Positions 7,266-15,363 of a stretch of DNA of 32,318 nucleotides are shown here, one piece after another (positions within the stretch are counted from its first letter, which is position 1; each line of letters begins with the position of its first letter). The stretch is taken from positions 1-32,318 of the forward strand of contig NZ_JALIFP010000044.1 of the NCBI RefSeq assembly GCF_022867885.1, read 5' to 3'. Source of the DNA: Lederbergia sp. NSJ-179. GTDB taxonomy: Bacteria > Bacillota > Bacilli > Bacillales > Bacillaceae_C. The notes under the pieces are model-generated. The model worked only from the letters and a program-made list of their open reading frames with translations. It was not told where the DNA came from and made no database searches. The position numbers were made by a program, and so were the translations under genes.

Positions 7266-8150
7266 ATGGGGTTAGAAATTTATCAATTAAGTAAGTCATT
7301 TGGGGAAACGAAAGCTGTTAAAAATCTTAGCTTCTCTTTGAAAAAGGGGGAGGTACTCGGACTTCTTGGAAGAAACGGAGCGGGCAAGACAACTACAATT
7401 AAAATGTTGCTATGCTTATTATCACCGGATCGAGGGGAAATGACGTGGGAAGGAAAAAGGCTTGATCAGGCAAATGTCTCAATCGGCTATCTTCCTGAAG
7501 AAAGGGGACTTTATCCGAAAACGAAGATTGTCACACAACTTCGTTATTTTGGTGAGCTTGAAGGTATGAGCCGCAAACAAGTTGATGAGGCAATTGATCA
7601 TTGGCTTGAAAAACTTGAAATAACCGAATATAAAACAAAAAAAGCAAATGAATTATCAAAAGGAAACCAGCAAAAAATTCAATTAATCGCAACATTGTTA
7701 CACGATCCGGAATTGATTATTTTAGACGAACCATTCAGTGGCTTAGACCCAGTAAATGCCAATCTGTTATCCTTGATCATTGAAGAGCAAATAAAAGCAG
7801 GAAAAACCGTCATTCTGTCGAGTCATCGAATGGAGCAAATTGAAAGCTTTTGCGAGCATATTTGTTTAATGAAAAAAGGAGAAGCGATCGTTAAAGGGAG
7901 ATTGGATCAAATTAAACAAGATTACGGCTTCCGTAATTTAACGATTTCGAACAGTGAAGCTGTTGAAGCTGCACTTCATGATTGGAAAATACCTTTTGAA
8001 AAAGGACAAGCGGACATCGTCGTGAAAGTGACGGATGATAAAGAAGCGATTCAACTTCTCAACCGATTCGAGGAACGCTCGATCCCCATTCGCAATTTCA
8101 GGATGTTAGAGCCGACATTAAATGAAATCTTTATTGAAAAGGTGGGATAA
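7266..8150 (+). CDS. NatA-like ABC transporter ATP-binding protein
   Basis: A 294-residue ATPase of an ABC-2 type exporter. Walker A GRNGAGKTT (near residue 38), signature-like ELSKGNQQKIQ (the LSGGQ variant common in NatA/YhaQ proteins), Walker B LIILDEPFSGLDP and H-loop SSHRM are all present, so it should be active. The C-terminal ~80 residues form the usual extra domain. ATG 7266 is preferred over GTG 7257 because AGAGGTG (7252-7258) would otherwise overlap the start. The permease gene follows after 1 nt. The pair resembles B. subtilis NatAB/YhaQP (sodium or toxic-compound export). Substrate is inferred from family only. Confidence 0.9.
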   Translation: MGLEIYQLSKSFGETKAVKNLSFSLKKGEVLGLLGRNGAGKTTTIKMLLCLLSPDRGEMTWEGKRLDQANVSIGYLPEERGLYPKTKIVTQLRYFGELEGMSRKQVDEAIDHWLEKLEITEYKTKKANELSKGNQQKIQLIATLLHDPELIILDEPFSGLDPVNANLLSLIIEEQIKAGKTVILSSHRMEQIESFCEHICLMKKGEAIVKGRLDQIKQDYGFRNLTISNSEAVEAALHDWKIPFEKGQADIVVKVTDDKEAIQLLNRFEERSIPIRNFRMLEPTLNEIFIEKVG

Positions 8151-8151
8151 T

Positions 8152-9363
8152 ATGGGGAAATTTATGACCGTTTTTAAGTTTCATTTGAAAGACGGATTGA
8201 CTTCGAAGTCATTTATCTTCGGTAATCTAATTACAATTGTAATTGTACTTGGGATTTTTGGCTTTAGTCATTTTTCGTCGAACGGGTCAAAGGATGAAGT
8301 CGCATTCATTAATCCAACGTCCTACAAAACAAATATCGATCAGCTAAATAAAGGCCTGAATTCGGTAAAACTGTTTTTACAAGAAGAAGGCGATCTGGCG
8401 CAATTAAAGAAACAAGTTAGAGACGGGGAGCTCGATGGCATTATCGAAATGAAAGAAAAGAACGGTTTACCCGCATTGACGTACACGTATAAATCTTTTG
8501 CTGATCAAGAGCTAGTGGCCATCCTAACTCAAAAAATCCAACAAGTAGGGATCAATAAAACAATTGCGGATTCGAACGTTAACCCGGAGGTTGCGGCTAA
8601 ACTGGTAACACCCGTTCCAGTAGAAAACAAAGCATTAAAAGATACGACTGGAACAGTGGGGATCGTTTATATTTTTGTTATCCTAATGTATTTGTTAATC
8701 CTCGGTCAAGGTCAAATGATTGCAAATACCATTACTGCCGAAAAGGCATCGCGTGTTATGGAAATCATGATACCGAAAGTAAAGCCGATCTATATGATGT
8801 ATGGAAAAATTCTTGTACAGTTAGTCACGGGACTAGTGCAAATTGTTATCATGCTTCTAGGCTTTCTTGCAAGTTACTCCTTAGGTTGGATTGATGGGAA
8901 ACAATTTTCATTCTTCGGCTTTGATATTGATCTAAGCAATTTAACCGGAATCGTGGTTGCTTCCTTTATCATTTATTTTGTTCTCGGCTATCTATTATAT
9001 GCGATTGGATATGCAGCAGTCGGTGCTGTCGTAAGCCGAACGGAAGACTTAGGTTCAGTTTCTTTCCCGATTATTATGTGCATCATGGTGGCTTTTTTTA
9101 TCGGAATAAGCTCCATCTTTAACCCTGCATCAAAACTTGTTGTTGTTAGCTCCTATATCCCAATTACATCACCGATTGTGACATTTTCAAGAATCGTATC
9201 CGGCGAAGCGGGCTATGCGGAGATGGGCATTACCATCGTCATTCTTCTAGCTAGCATTGCAATCATTAACCACTTAGCAAGTAGAATTTACGTGAACGGC
9301 GTCATGAATTACAGCGGAAAAGTGAAATTTAAAGATGTTATTCAAATGGCACAAAAACATTAA
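8152..9363 (+). CDS. NatB-like ABC-2 permease
   Basis: A 403-residue membrane protein with the ABC-2 layout: one N-terminal TM helix (around residues 20-40), an extracytoplasmic domain of ~140 residues, then five or so TM helices from residue ~170. GGTGGGA overlaps the end of the ATPase gene and sets ATG 8152. The conserved TAEKASRVMEIMIPKVKP stretch, which couples to the ATPase, is present. The gene looks full length. The stop codon is followed at once by an IS3 transposase tail, so the native downstream sequence was lost. Confidence 0.9.
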   Translation: MGKFMTVFKFHLKDGLTSKSFIFGNLITIVIVLGIFGFSHFSSNGSKDEVAFINPTSYKTNIDQLNKGLNSVKLFLQEEGDLAQLKKQVRDGELDGIIEMKEKNGLPALTYTYKSFADQELVAILTQKIQQVGINKTIADSNVNPEVAAKLVTPVPVENKALKDTTGTVGIVYIFVILMYLLILGQGQMIANTITAEKASRVMEIMIPKVKPIYMMYGKILVQLVTGLVQIVIMLLGFLASYSLGWIDGKQFSFFGFDIDLSNLTGIVVASFIIYFVLGYLLYAIGYAAVGAVVSRTEDLGSVSFPIIMCIMVAFFIGISSIFNPASKLVVVSSYIPITSPIVTFSRIVSGEAGYAEMGITIVILLASIAIINHLASRIYVNGVMNYSGKVKFKDVIQMAQKH

Positions 9364-9631
9364 AATAAGCCATTTTACTAGTCTAAAATATATTAATCTG
9401 TTAAATGAAAAGAATATTAAAATCAGCATGGATGGAAAGGGTCGTGCACTGGATAATATCATTATCGAACGTTTTTGGCGAAACATAAAGTACGAGGAGG
9501 TGTACTTAAAAGAATACGAGACTCCAAGGGAAACAAGGAAAAATATAAGGGACTATATAGATTTTTACAATCACAAACGTCCCCATCAGTCATTAAACTA
9601 TAAAACACCAGCATCTATTTATTTCGGGTAG
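9364..9631 (+). pseudogene. IS3-family (IS150-like) transposase OrfB, C-terminal tail
   Basis: The sequence encodes HFTSLKYINLL, ISMDGKGRALDN, IIIERFWRNIKYEEVYLKEY, YIDFYNHKRPHQSLNYKTPA and stops at TAG 9629-9631. It is the end of an rve-type DDE transposase including the catalytic Glu (IERFW). Everything before the GSQFTS motif, including both Asp residues, is missing. It begins right at the stop of the ABC permease. The 3' flank GGTGGATCGCCGGTTGTCCACC can form a short hairpin and may be the IS right end. Confidence 0.85.
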
Positions 9632-9945
9632 GTGGATCGCCGGTTGTCCACCACCATTGACCTTGCTTTTGTCCGTGTTCATTGAGCCCACGCAGGATAC
9701 CCAAAAAATAGCCTGAAGGGGCTGATTCTTCTTTAAATTGTAACCTGCGTTCCCGGAATTTATAACGAGGATTTTTGGTGAAAGCCTTTATTCACAGCGT
9801 TTATAATGATTTCCCTTCATAATACCATGTTATATATTAATAATATTATAACGAGGTAAAGTCCTTTATTTTCAAGGGTTTTGATGGTTCTCGTTATACA
9901 ATCCGGGAATTTAGGTTGTAACACGGACAAATCGATTCTAAGCAT
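9615..9945 (-). pseudogene. Small minus-strand gene interrupted by a MITE
   Basis: With the 172-bp element and one 6-bp target copy removed, ATG 9945 to TAG 9615 gives an uninterrupted 50-residue frame (MLRIDLSVLQFKEESAPSGY, then RGLNEHGQKQGQWWWTTGDP, ending PTRNK). GGAGGGGGG lies upstream of the ATG, and the frame overlaps the end of a preceding open frame. The last residues run antisense into the IS3 tail, so the natural C-terminus may differ. I do not recognise the family; the QWWWTTGDP motif is distinctive. Confidence 0.4.
9738..9921. mobile_element. MITE copy A (172 bp) with 6-bp target duplication
   Basis: The element spans 9744-9915 and is flanked by TTGTAA at 9738-9743 and 9916-9921. 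The terminal inverted repeats start CCTGCGTTCCCGGA and, from the other end, CCTAAATTCCCGGA, both followed 4 bp later by ATAACGAG (about 26 bp, 5 mismatches). There is no coding capacity. An inverted copy at 30443-30614 differs at a single base (9911). The parent transposase is not in the window. Confidence 0.92.
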
Positions 9946-9947
9946 TC

Positions 9948-10118
9948 GTGGCCCCCCTCCATCGCCTGCTAAGAATCGGGCGCGGCGGTCAATGGCAAGC
10001 AGCTGTCGCTAAGGCTGGCTCTAACATCGAAAAAGTGGTTCCCATTTTCAGTGAGGCAAGTACTCGCTTTAACCGTGAAAGGGCAAAGACACAATCTATT
10101 AACCTACCTTATTTTTAA
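9948..10118 (+). other. Unassigned open-frame remnant
   Basis: From a GTG at 9948 the frame encodes about 56 residues including GRGGQWQAAVAKAGSNIEKV and FSEASTRFNRERAKTQSIN. The codon composition looks protein-like and the local GC is higher than nearby, but there is no RBS and no family I recognise. It overlaps sequence upstream of the minus-strand small gene, so at most one of the two is real here. Beyond it, 10119-10228 holds only TTGACA at 10131-10136 without a good -10. Confidence 0.2.
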
Positions 10119-10228
10119 AAAAGTATTGTCTTGACATTGGGGTCGACTTTAGTATTTGAAATAGCATCTATGCAAGTTTAAGAAGTAATATGATTATTAA
10201 GTGGAGAAAAGGAAATGGGGAGAAGCTA

Positions 10229-10732
10229 TTGACTATACGAATTTTAAATGAGTCTGATGCTCAGTTATACCAAGAATTACGTTTAAGTGCATTAAAAATC
10301 AACCCTGAAGCATTTGGCTCAACTTATGAGAGAGAGGCTAAATTCACTCTTGAAACTGTAGCAGAACGATTAAAACCAAACGATAACAAATTTGTCTTGG
10401 GTGCTTTTGAGGATAGAAATTTATTAGTGGGAATTGTGACTTTTGTGCGTGAAAGTAGTCTTAAAACTGCTCACAAAGGGAATGTTTTCGGAATGTTTGT
10501 GAAGCCAGAAATGCGAGGACAAGGATTAGGGAAGTTGCTCCTGCTTGAACTGTTAAAAAAGGCAAAAGATTGCATCGGCTTGGAACAAATTAATTTAACA
10601 GTGATATCCAATAATGAGCCTGCAAAGAATCTATACAGATCCATAGGATTCCAAAATTACGGAGTAGAAAAGAATGCTTTAAAAGATAACGGGAAGTATT
10701 TTGACGAAGATTTAATGGTTTTAAAAATTTAA
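10229..10732 (+). CDS. GNAT acetyltransferase
   Basis: A 167-residue GNAT enzyme: TIRILNESDAQLYQELRLSA, an F(V)LGA beta strand, GMFVKPEMRGQGLGKLLLLE (acetyl-CoA pyrophosphate loop RGQGLG) and the C-terminal NEPAKNLYRSIGFQNYG motif. The start is taken as TTG 10229, with GGGGAGAA 5-6 nt upstream; an ATG at 10190 has a poorer RBS. It is followed by the efflux pump at 10860. Substrate not known; a link with the pump is inferred from proximity only. Confidence 0.8.
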   Translation: MTIRILNESDAQLYQELRLSALKINPEAFGSTYEREAKFTLETVAERLKPNDNKFVLGAFEDRNLLVGIVTFVRESSLKTAHKGNVFGMFVKPEMRGQGLGKLLLLELLKKAKDCIGLEQINLTVISNNEPAKNLYRSIGFQNYGVEKNALKDNGKYFDEDLMVLKI

Positions 10733-10757
10733 TTTTAATCTAGCGGAGGGTGTTATT

Positions 10758-10841
10758 TTGACAAGAATAATGGAAGCTCATATTTTGAAGGTTTCCTTTG
10801 AATTTTACACTTTATTAACATTAAAGTGTAACAAAATCTAA
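10758..10841 (+). CDS. Candidate 27-residue leader peptide before the efflux pump
   Basis: GGAGGGTG lies 5 nt before TTG 10758, which opens a 27-codon frame (MTRIMEAHILKVSFEFYTLL, then TLKCNKI) ending TAA at 10841, just before the pump RBS. Its last third is a hairpin: TTACACTTTA (10805-10814) pairs with TAAAGTGTAA (10822-10831), loop 7 nt. The arrangement of RBS, short frame, hairpin inside the frame and pump start 18 nt later resembles translation or transcription attenuation leaders of inducible resistance genes. The hairpin could instead be an operator. Confidence 0.4.
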   Translation: MTRIMEAHILKVSFEFYTLLTLKCNKI

Positions 10842-10859
10842 AAAAAGGTGAGTGATGAT

Positions 10860-12059
10860 TTGATATCTAAACCGAGTAAGATAAATACACTCTTTATTTT
10901 AATGGTTTGTGTGTTTATCGCCACGGCTGCATTTGGATTGATTATCCCGATATTACCGGCCTTTATGGATAAATTCAATACAAACGGACAAATGATGGGG
11001 TTACTAGTTGCGACATACGGCATCATTCAACTGTTTTTATCTCCAGTTGCTGGACGTTTTGCTGATCGCTATGGTCGAAAAAGAATCATTGTGATGGGTT
11101 TAATTTGTCTTACTTTATCTCAATTGTTTTTTGCTTTTTCTGTTCATTTTTGGGTGCTGTTTTTGGGAAGGTTTCTCACGGGTATCGCAGTCTCACTTTT
11201 AATTCCCGGTGCGATGGCATGCATTATTGATATAACGACAGAAGAAGAACGGACTAAGGGCCTGAGTTTCCTTAATGCGTCCATTTCATTTGGTTTTGTC
11301 ATTGGACCTGGAATTGGTGGTTTTTTGACAGCGTATGGTTTATCTGTTCCTTTTTATTTTGCGGCTGTTCTCTCCTTTGTTGCCTTTTTACTGTCATTTT
11401 TTTTACTACCTGAATCCTTAGAAAAAAAGACACAGATGGCGAAAGCAGAGACTGTTTCAACCAAATCTATGATACAGCAATTATTACGCTCAGTTCAGGT
11501 ACCTTATGTTGTGCCGTTGCTATTGGTCTTTCTTTATAGTGTATCTTTATATATATTTGAAGCAATTTTTGGCTTATTTGTTGACAAACAATTCGGATAC
11601 ACGGCAAAAGATATTGCAATGGTAATCACAATATCAGCATTAGTAAGTGTCATTGTTCAACTGACATTAACGAATAAATTTGTTTCCCTTTTTGGTGAAT
11701 CGAAGGTTATGAACGGAACAATGATCGCAGGTGGCATAAGTTTTTTATTTCTCTTATTCACCACACGCTTTTGGAGTATCTTATTGCTGACATGTTTGCT
11801 TTACACAGCGACTTCCATCCTGCGTCCAGTTATCAATACAGTGCTATCCAAGTTAGCTGTAAATGAGCAAGGATTTATTGCGGGTATGAATAATGCATAT
11901 GTAAGCCTAGGGAGTGTAGTCGGTCCTATATTAGGGGGGATTTTATTTGATATTAACACTTATTTCCCTTATATAGTAGGAGTATTAGCCTTTTTATCTG
12001 GTACAGTGCTTTTAACATGGAAACATAGATCCCTTGTATCAACAAGATCTAAATCGTGA
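10860..12059 (+). CDS. Bmr/Blt/NorA-type MFS multidrug efflux pump
   Basis: A 399-residue, 12-TM proton-drug antiporter. Motif A AGRFADRYGRKRIIVMGL, motif C GFVIGPGIGGFL and the second-half signature NEQGFIAGMNNAYVSLGSVV followed by GPILGGILFDI are very close to B. subtilis Bmr and Blt. TTG 10860 is chosen as start because AAGGTGAG ends 6-7 nt upstream; a GTG at 10848 sits on that RBS. No MerR regulator (BmrR/BltR type) lies nearby, so control must come from the leader/hairpin region or elsewhere. Expected substrates are cationic drugs and fluoroquinolones (family knowledge). Confidence 0.92.
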   Translation: MISKPSKINTLFILMVCVFIATAAFGLIIPILPAFMDKFNTNGQMMGLLVATYGIIQLFLSPVAGRFADRYGRKRIIVMGLICLTLSQLFFAFSVHFWVLFLGRFLTGIAVSLLIPGAMACIIDITTEEERTKGLSFLNASISFGFVIGPGIGGFLTAYGLSVPFYFAAVLSFVAFLLSFFLLPESLEKKTQMAKAETVSTKSMIQQLLRSVQVPYVVPLLLVFLYSVSLYIFEAIFGLFVDKQFGYTAKDIAMVITISALVSVIVQLTLTNKFVSLFGESKVMNGTMIAGGISFLFLLFTTRFWSILLLTCLLYTATSILRPVINTVLSKLAVNEQGFIAGMNNAYVSLGSVVGPILGGILFDINTYFPYIVGVLAFLSGTVLLTWKHRSLVSTRSKS

Positions 12060-12220
12060 GAACAAACTATTTAATAATAACTAATGGGGGGATTTCAGTA
12101 ATCGATTTAATTACTGAACGAATGACAAGTGGAAATCCATTGTTGCAAAACTTATGGCAGAAAATTCAAGTAACCCGATTATATAGAGAAAAAAGGTGAA
12201 TTTATTAAGGAGTGATCGTA
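12060..12220 (+). other. Short intergenic stretch with hairpin and a doubtful ORF
   Basis: TTCAGTAAT (12094-12102) pairs with ATTACTGAA (12110-12118), loop 7 nt, with no T-run. A 25-codon frame starts at ATG 12122 and ends at TGA 12199. The open frame reaches further upstream without a start codon (VIDLITERMTSGNPLLQNLW), so it may be a fragment of a lost gene. GGAG at 12208-12211 belongs to the next gene. Confidence 0.3.
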
Positions 12221-12754
12221 TTGTCGAATTTTGAAGAAAATGTAAAGGGCATATTAAGACAAATAACTTCAAATCCATTCATTATTATGATGTGTGGTGT
12301 AGCAGGTTCAGGGAAGACGACATTCGCACAACGCTTAGAAACAGAAGGGTTTGTACGTCTTTCAATTGATGAAGAGATTTGGAAGGTCAATGGACGTTAT
12401 GGAATAGACTATCCTGTTGAGAAATATGGCGATTATCAAGTCGAAGCTGAAAGAAGGCTTCGTAATCAATTGATACGTCTAATTCAGGATAAACGAAAGG
12501 TTGTTATTGATTTTAGTTTTTGGCAAAAAGCCAAACGAGATGGATACAAACAGCTAATTGAAGAAGCTGGTGGTGAGTGGAAACTTATTTATTTGAAAGT
12601 TAGTCCTGAAATTATTCGCAAACGGTTGGATGTACGGAGTAAAAGATTTGATGCAAATGCAGCTTTTCCAATCACCGAAGATACTTTAACATCTTACCTA
12701 AACGGATTCGAAGTACCTTTATGCGAAGGGGAAGTAGTTATAGAGTCAATATAA
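12221..12754 (+). CDS. P-loop kinase-like ATPase (AAA_33 type)
   Basis: A 177-residue protein with Walker A GVAGSGKTTFAQRL near residue 29, then FVRLSIDEEIWK, VVIDFSFWQKAKRDGYKQLI (Walker-B-like strand) and a lid region RKRLDVRSKRF. This is the layout of small ATP-binding kinases such as chloramphenicol phosphotransferase-like or zeta-toxin-like proteins. TTG 12221 follows AAGGAG by 8 nt. Similar genes sit among resistance genes in Bacillales and may phosphorylate a small molecule, but no substrate can be read from the sequence. It is intact and ends just before the next promoter. Confidence 0.75.
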   Translation: MSNFEENVKGILRQITSNPFIIMMCGVAGSGKTTFAQRLETEGFVRLSIDEEIWKVNGRYGIDYPVEKYGDYQVEAERRLRNQLIRLIQDKRKVVIDFSFWQKAKRDGYKQLIEEAGGEWKLIYLKVSPEIIRKRLDVRSKRFDANAAFPITEDTLTSYLNGFEVPLCEGEVVIESI

Positions 12755-12761
12755 AAGGTAG

Positions 12762-12790
12762 TTGACAATCTAGTTTTGATATTTTATTAT
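12762..12790 (+). promoter_or_regulatory. Sigma-A promoter of the six-gene exporter operon
   Basis: -35 TTGACA (12762-12767), spacer exactly 17 bp, -10 TATTAT (12785-12790). The expected start is near 12797, inside the palindrome at 12784-12811. Confidence 0.85.
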
Positions 12791-12811
12791 CATTTTATAA
12801 AATGATAATAA
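12784..12811. promoter_or_regulatory. 28-bp perfect palindromic operator
   Basis: Bases 12784-12811 form an uninterrupted, perfect 28-bp palindrome (half-site TTATTATCATTTTA) covering the -10 and the start site. Binding there would block transcription. The HTH protein encoded 19 bp downstream is the obvious candidate, making the operon autoregulated (inference). Confidence 0.85.
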
Positions 12812-12829
12812 TTTGGAGGTAATAAACCA

Positions 12830-13372
12830 ATGAAAGGAAATGCCGATTTACTTCTTCATCCCGTGCGGATGCGAATTGTACAGCAATTGTTGCTAAACAA
12901 ACCGCTGACGATTGCTCAACTTGTCGAGATACTTGGTGATGTTCCTCAAGCTACGTTATATCGTCATATCAATCTTTTACTCGAAGCAAATTTAATTGAA
13001 GTGATTGAAACAAAAAAGGTGAAAGGAACAGAAGAACGCAAATTCTCAGTCAAAATAGATAACTTGCAAATTCCTGAAAGCGAAATTGAAACGATCTCAC
13101 AGGAGGATCATATCCGTCATTTTTCCGTATTCCACGGTAATTTACTTCAATTAGCAACGTCTTATTTGGCGAATACGTCCCCTAAACAGTATGAACAAGA
13201 AGGATTTAGCTATGCGTATGTACCTTTGCATCTGTCAGATGAAGAATTTAAGGAGCTTATCCAGTCCATTCATCAGGCGATTGAGAAAGTGGTCCACAAC
13301 GAGATAACACCTGAACGAACCACTCGGATTTTTGCAAGCATGTTTATTCCGCAAGACTCACAAGAATTGTAG
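12830..13372 (+). CDS. Winged-HTH (ArsR-like) regulator of the exporter operon
   Basis: A 180-residue protein. The first ~70 residues form a winged helix: LLLHPVRMRIVQQLLLNKPL, IAQLVEILGDVPQATLYRHI, LLEANLIEVIETKK. The remaining ~110 residues are a helical effector or dimer domain. The start is ATG 12830 after GGAGGT. It belongs to a group of HTH_20-type regulators often located first in ABC-2 exporter operons. No cysteine-rich metal site as in classical ArsR is visible, so a metal ligand is unlikely. It probably represses its own operon through the palindrome at 12784-12811 (inference). Confidence 0.85.
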   Translation: MKGNADLLLHPVRMRIVQQLLLNKPLTIAQLVEILGDVPQATLYRHINLLLEANLIEVIETKKVKGTEERKFSVKIDNLQIPESEIETISQEDHIRHFSVFHGNLLQLATSYLANTSPKQYEQEGFSYAYVPLHLSDEEFKELIQSIHQAIEKVVHNEITPERTTRIFASMFIPQDSQEL

Positions 13373-13384
13373 GGAGGTTTTGAC

Positions 13385-13657
13385 ATGCATTATGGTTATC
13401 ACATTGGAATGGATGAAATTGGAGCTTGGTTACCATTACTTTTGCCGATCTTAATCTTACATCTAATCTTATTTTCTGTGGCATTATGGGATTTATTAAA
13501 AAGAGATCAAAGTGCGGATTATAAATGGTTTTGGGGTGCGGTGATTATATTGGTTAACATCATCGGCCCCATTTTATATTTTGTTTTAGGAAGGAGGCAA
13601 CGCTCAGATGCACCTACTTCAAGTCAGTCAACTCCAAAAAAAGTACGGAAATCATGA
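13385..13657 (+). CDS. PLDc_N small membrane protein (YxlE-like)
   Basis: A 90-residue protein with two TM helices (about residues 15-37 and 47-67) separated by the DLLKRDQSADYKWFWGAVII loop and ending in ILYFVLGRR, the hallmark of the PLDc_N (phospholipase D N-terminal-like) family. GGGAGG lies upstream of ATG 13385. The last 50 bp overlap the next gene in another frame. In B. subtilis the homologous YxlE lies directly before YxlF-YxlG in the sigY operon and influences sigma-Y activity. The same order is kept here without a sigma factor gene. Confidence 0.85.
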   Translation: MHYGYHIGMDEIGAWLPLLLPILILHLILFSVALWDLLKRDQSADYKWFWGAVIILVNIIGPILYFVLGRRQRSDAPTSSQSTPKKVRKS

Positions 13658-14513
13658 AGTCGTTCAAAATGTTGATTTTCATATTAATCAAGGAGAATGT
13701 GTGGCTCTTCTCGGGCCAAACGGAGCAGGTAAAACAACGATTATTAAAATGATATTAGATATAAACAAACTTACAGGTGGAAAAATTTTGCTTAACGGAA
13801 AACGCCATGATCAAATGCGTAAATTTATTGGGTATTTACCGCAACACCCTACTTTTTATCCATGGATGACGGGAAAGGAATTGCTTACATTCATGGGTGG
13901 ACTTTCAAATATAGAGAAAGAGATTTTGGAACAAAGAATCGACGAATTGTTGGAGCTGGTAGGGCTGGGTGAGGTGGAAAATAAGCTTATTGGCACCTAT
14001 TCGGGAGGAATGAAACAGAGGTTAGGGATTGCACAAGCGCTTATCCATCAACCAAAATTACTGATTATGGATGAACCGGTTTCTGCATTGGATCCATTAG
14101 GACGCAGGGATATATTGGAATTGCTTAAAGTGATTAAACAGAATTCGACCATTCTTTTTTCAACGCATATTTTGCATGATGCTGAAGAACTTTGCGATAA
14201 GATGCTGATCATAAATAAAGGGCAATTACTCGTTAACGGATCCATTCATCAAATTATGGAACAGACTCAAAAACCAATCTTTATCATTCAGGCGCCACGA
14301 TTAAGCGAGTGGACACACCGGCTTGTGAATGAGGACATTGTTGAATCCATTGAGTTAACAGGAAATGCTGCCAAAGTGCGAGTGAAAAATATCGAGCAAG
14401 GGAGAGATTGGCTATTAAGTAATATTTTAAATTTACATCTTCCGATTCAAAAGTTTGAATTGGTACAGGAAAACTTGGAAGAAATCTTTTTAAGGATGGT
14501 GAAATCATCATGA
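13608..14513 (+). CDS. ABC transporter ATPase (YxlF-like)
   Basis: A 301-residue ATPase: Walker A GPNGAGKTTIIKM, Q-loop LPQHPTFYPWMTGKE, signature TYSGGMKQRLGIAQAL, Walker B LLIMDEPVSALDP, H-loop FSTHIL. All catalytic residues are in place. The start ATG 13608 lies inside the preceding YxlE-like gene and has AGGAGG about 10 nt upstream, so translation is coupled. The C-terminal ~90 residues are the accessory domain seen in ABC-2 ATPases. Its stop overlaps the permease start by 4 bp (ATGA), so the two form one exporter. Substrate unknown. Confidence 0.92.
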   Translation: MHLLQVSQLQKKYGNHEVVQNVDFHINQGECVALLGPNGAGKTTIIKMILDINKLTGGKILLNGKRHDQMRKFIGYLPQHPTFYPWMTGKELLTFMGGLSNIEKEILEQRIDELLELVGLGEVENKLIGTYSGGMKQRLGIAQALIHQPKLLIMDEPVSALDPLGRRDILELLKVIKQNSTILFSTHILHDAEELCDKMLIINKGQLLVNGSIHQIMEQTQKPIFIIQAPRLSEWTHRLVNEDIVESIELTGNAAKVRVKNIEQGRDWLLSNILNLHLPIQKFELVQENLEEIFLRMVKSS

Positions 14514-15295
14514 AACACTTCACTGTTCTGTTAAAGAGAGAGTGGTTGGATGCAAGGAGAAGTTACAAACTATTATGGTTGCCCATTGTTTTTATGTTTT
14601 TGGGCATCCTGCAGCCTTTATCGTCTTTTTATTTACCAGAAATTTTGAAAATGGCTGGAGGACTGCCTGATGGAATGACGATCACATTACCAGAGTTAAC
14701 GGCTAGTGAAGTATTAGCAAGTGCCTTAACCGATCAATTTGACCAAATGGGCTTAATCGTGATTGTAATGGCGACGATGGGCATCATCGCATCAGATAAA
14801 AATAATGGCATGTTAGCGTTTATTCTAACGCGCAATACGACAATTGTTGAATATTTGCTAAGTAAATTATTGGGGCATGCAGTCATGATTGCAGGTTCCA
14901 TATTCATCGGATTTCTGTCAGCAGTATTTTATACTTTTTATTTATATCAAGCTGTTTCCGTGGTTAGGATTGCAGCAGGTTTGGGAGTTTATTACATTTG
15001 GTGCTTATTTATGTTGGCCTTTGTAATCACTATAGGTGCTTTATTGTCTAGAACACCGGCTATTGCATTGTTGTCTGTTTTTGTTCTCATCTTTTTGAAG
15101 ACTGTTACTATGTTGGGGGGAGGCTTCCAAGTCTTAAATCCAGCGCATTTATCCAATCAAGCTGTTAGCATCATAACGTCAGGGAATGTGCTGCCTCACT
15201 TTTTCATCACAATGACGGTATCCGTATTACTTATTGTTTTCTGCTTATTATTTGCAACATTGTATTTATCCCGAAAGGAATTGCCTTCGATGTGA
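14510..15295 (+). CDS. ABC-2 permease (YxlG-like)
   Basis: A 261-residue membrane protein with six TM helices: one near the N-terminus (LLWLPIVFMFLGILQPL), a ~65-residue extracytoplasmic stretch, then five helices. The conserved cytoplasmic piece SDKNNGMLAFILTRNTTIVE after TM2 contacts the ATPase. It starts in the ATGA overlap with the ATPase gene. Length and order match B. subtilis YxlG. An imperfect dyad TTAATCGG...CCGGTTAA (15301-15320) lies after the stop. Confidence 0.9.
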   Translation: MKHFTVLLKREWLDARRSYKLLWLPIVFMFLGILQPLSSFYLPEILKMAGGLPDGMTITLPELTASEVLASALTDQFDQMGLIVIVMATMGIIASDKNNGMLAFILTRNTTIVEYLLSKLLGHAVMIAGSIFIGFLSAVFYTFYLYQAVSVVRIAAGLGVYYIWCLFMLAFVITIGALLSRTPAIALLSVFVLIFLKTVTMLGGGFQVLNPAHLSNQAVSIITSGNVLPHFFITMTVSVLLIVFCLLFATLYLSRKELPSM

Positions 15296-15363
15296 TTTCC
15301 TTAATCGGGTTACCGGTTAAATAATCCTTGGATGATTGGTTATATAAATTGGAGGAGATTAAG

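Noticed and set aside
10131-10160. TTGACATTGGGGTCGAC as a MerR-type promoter for the GNAT gene
   Set aside because: The -35 is good and the spacing region looks dyad-like, but no acceptable -10 is present and no MerR gene is nearby.
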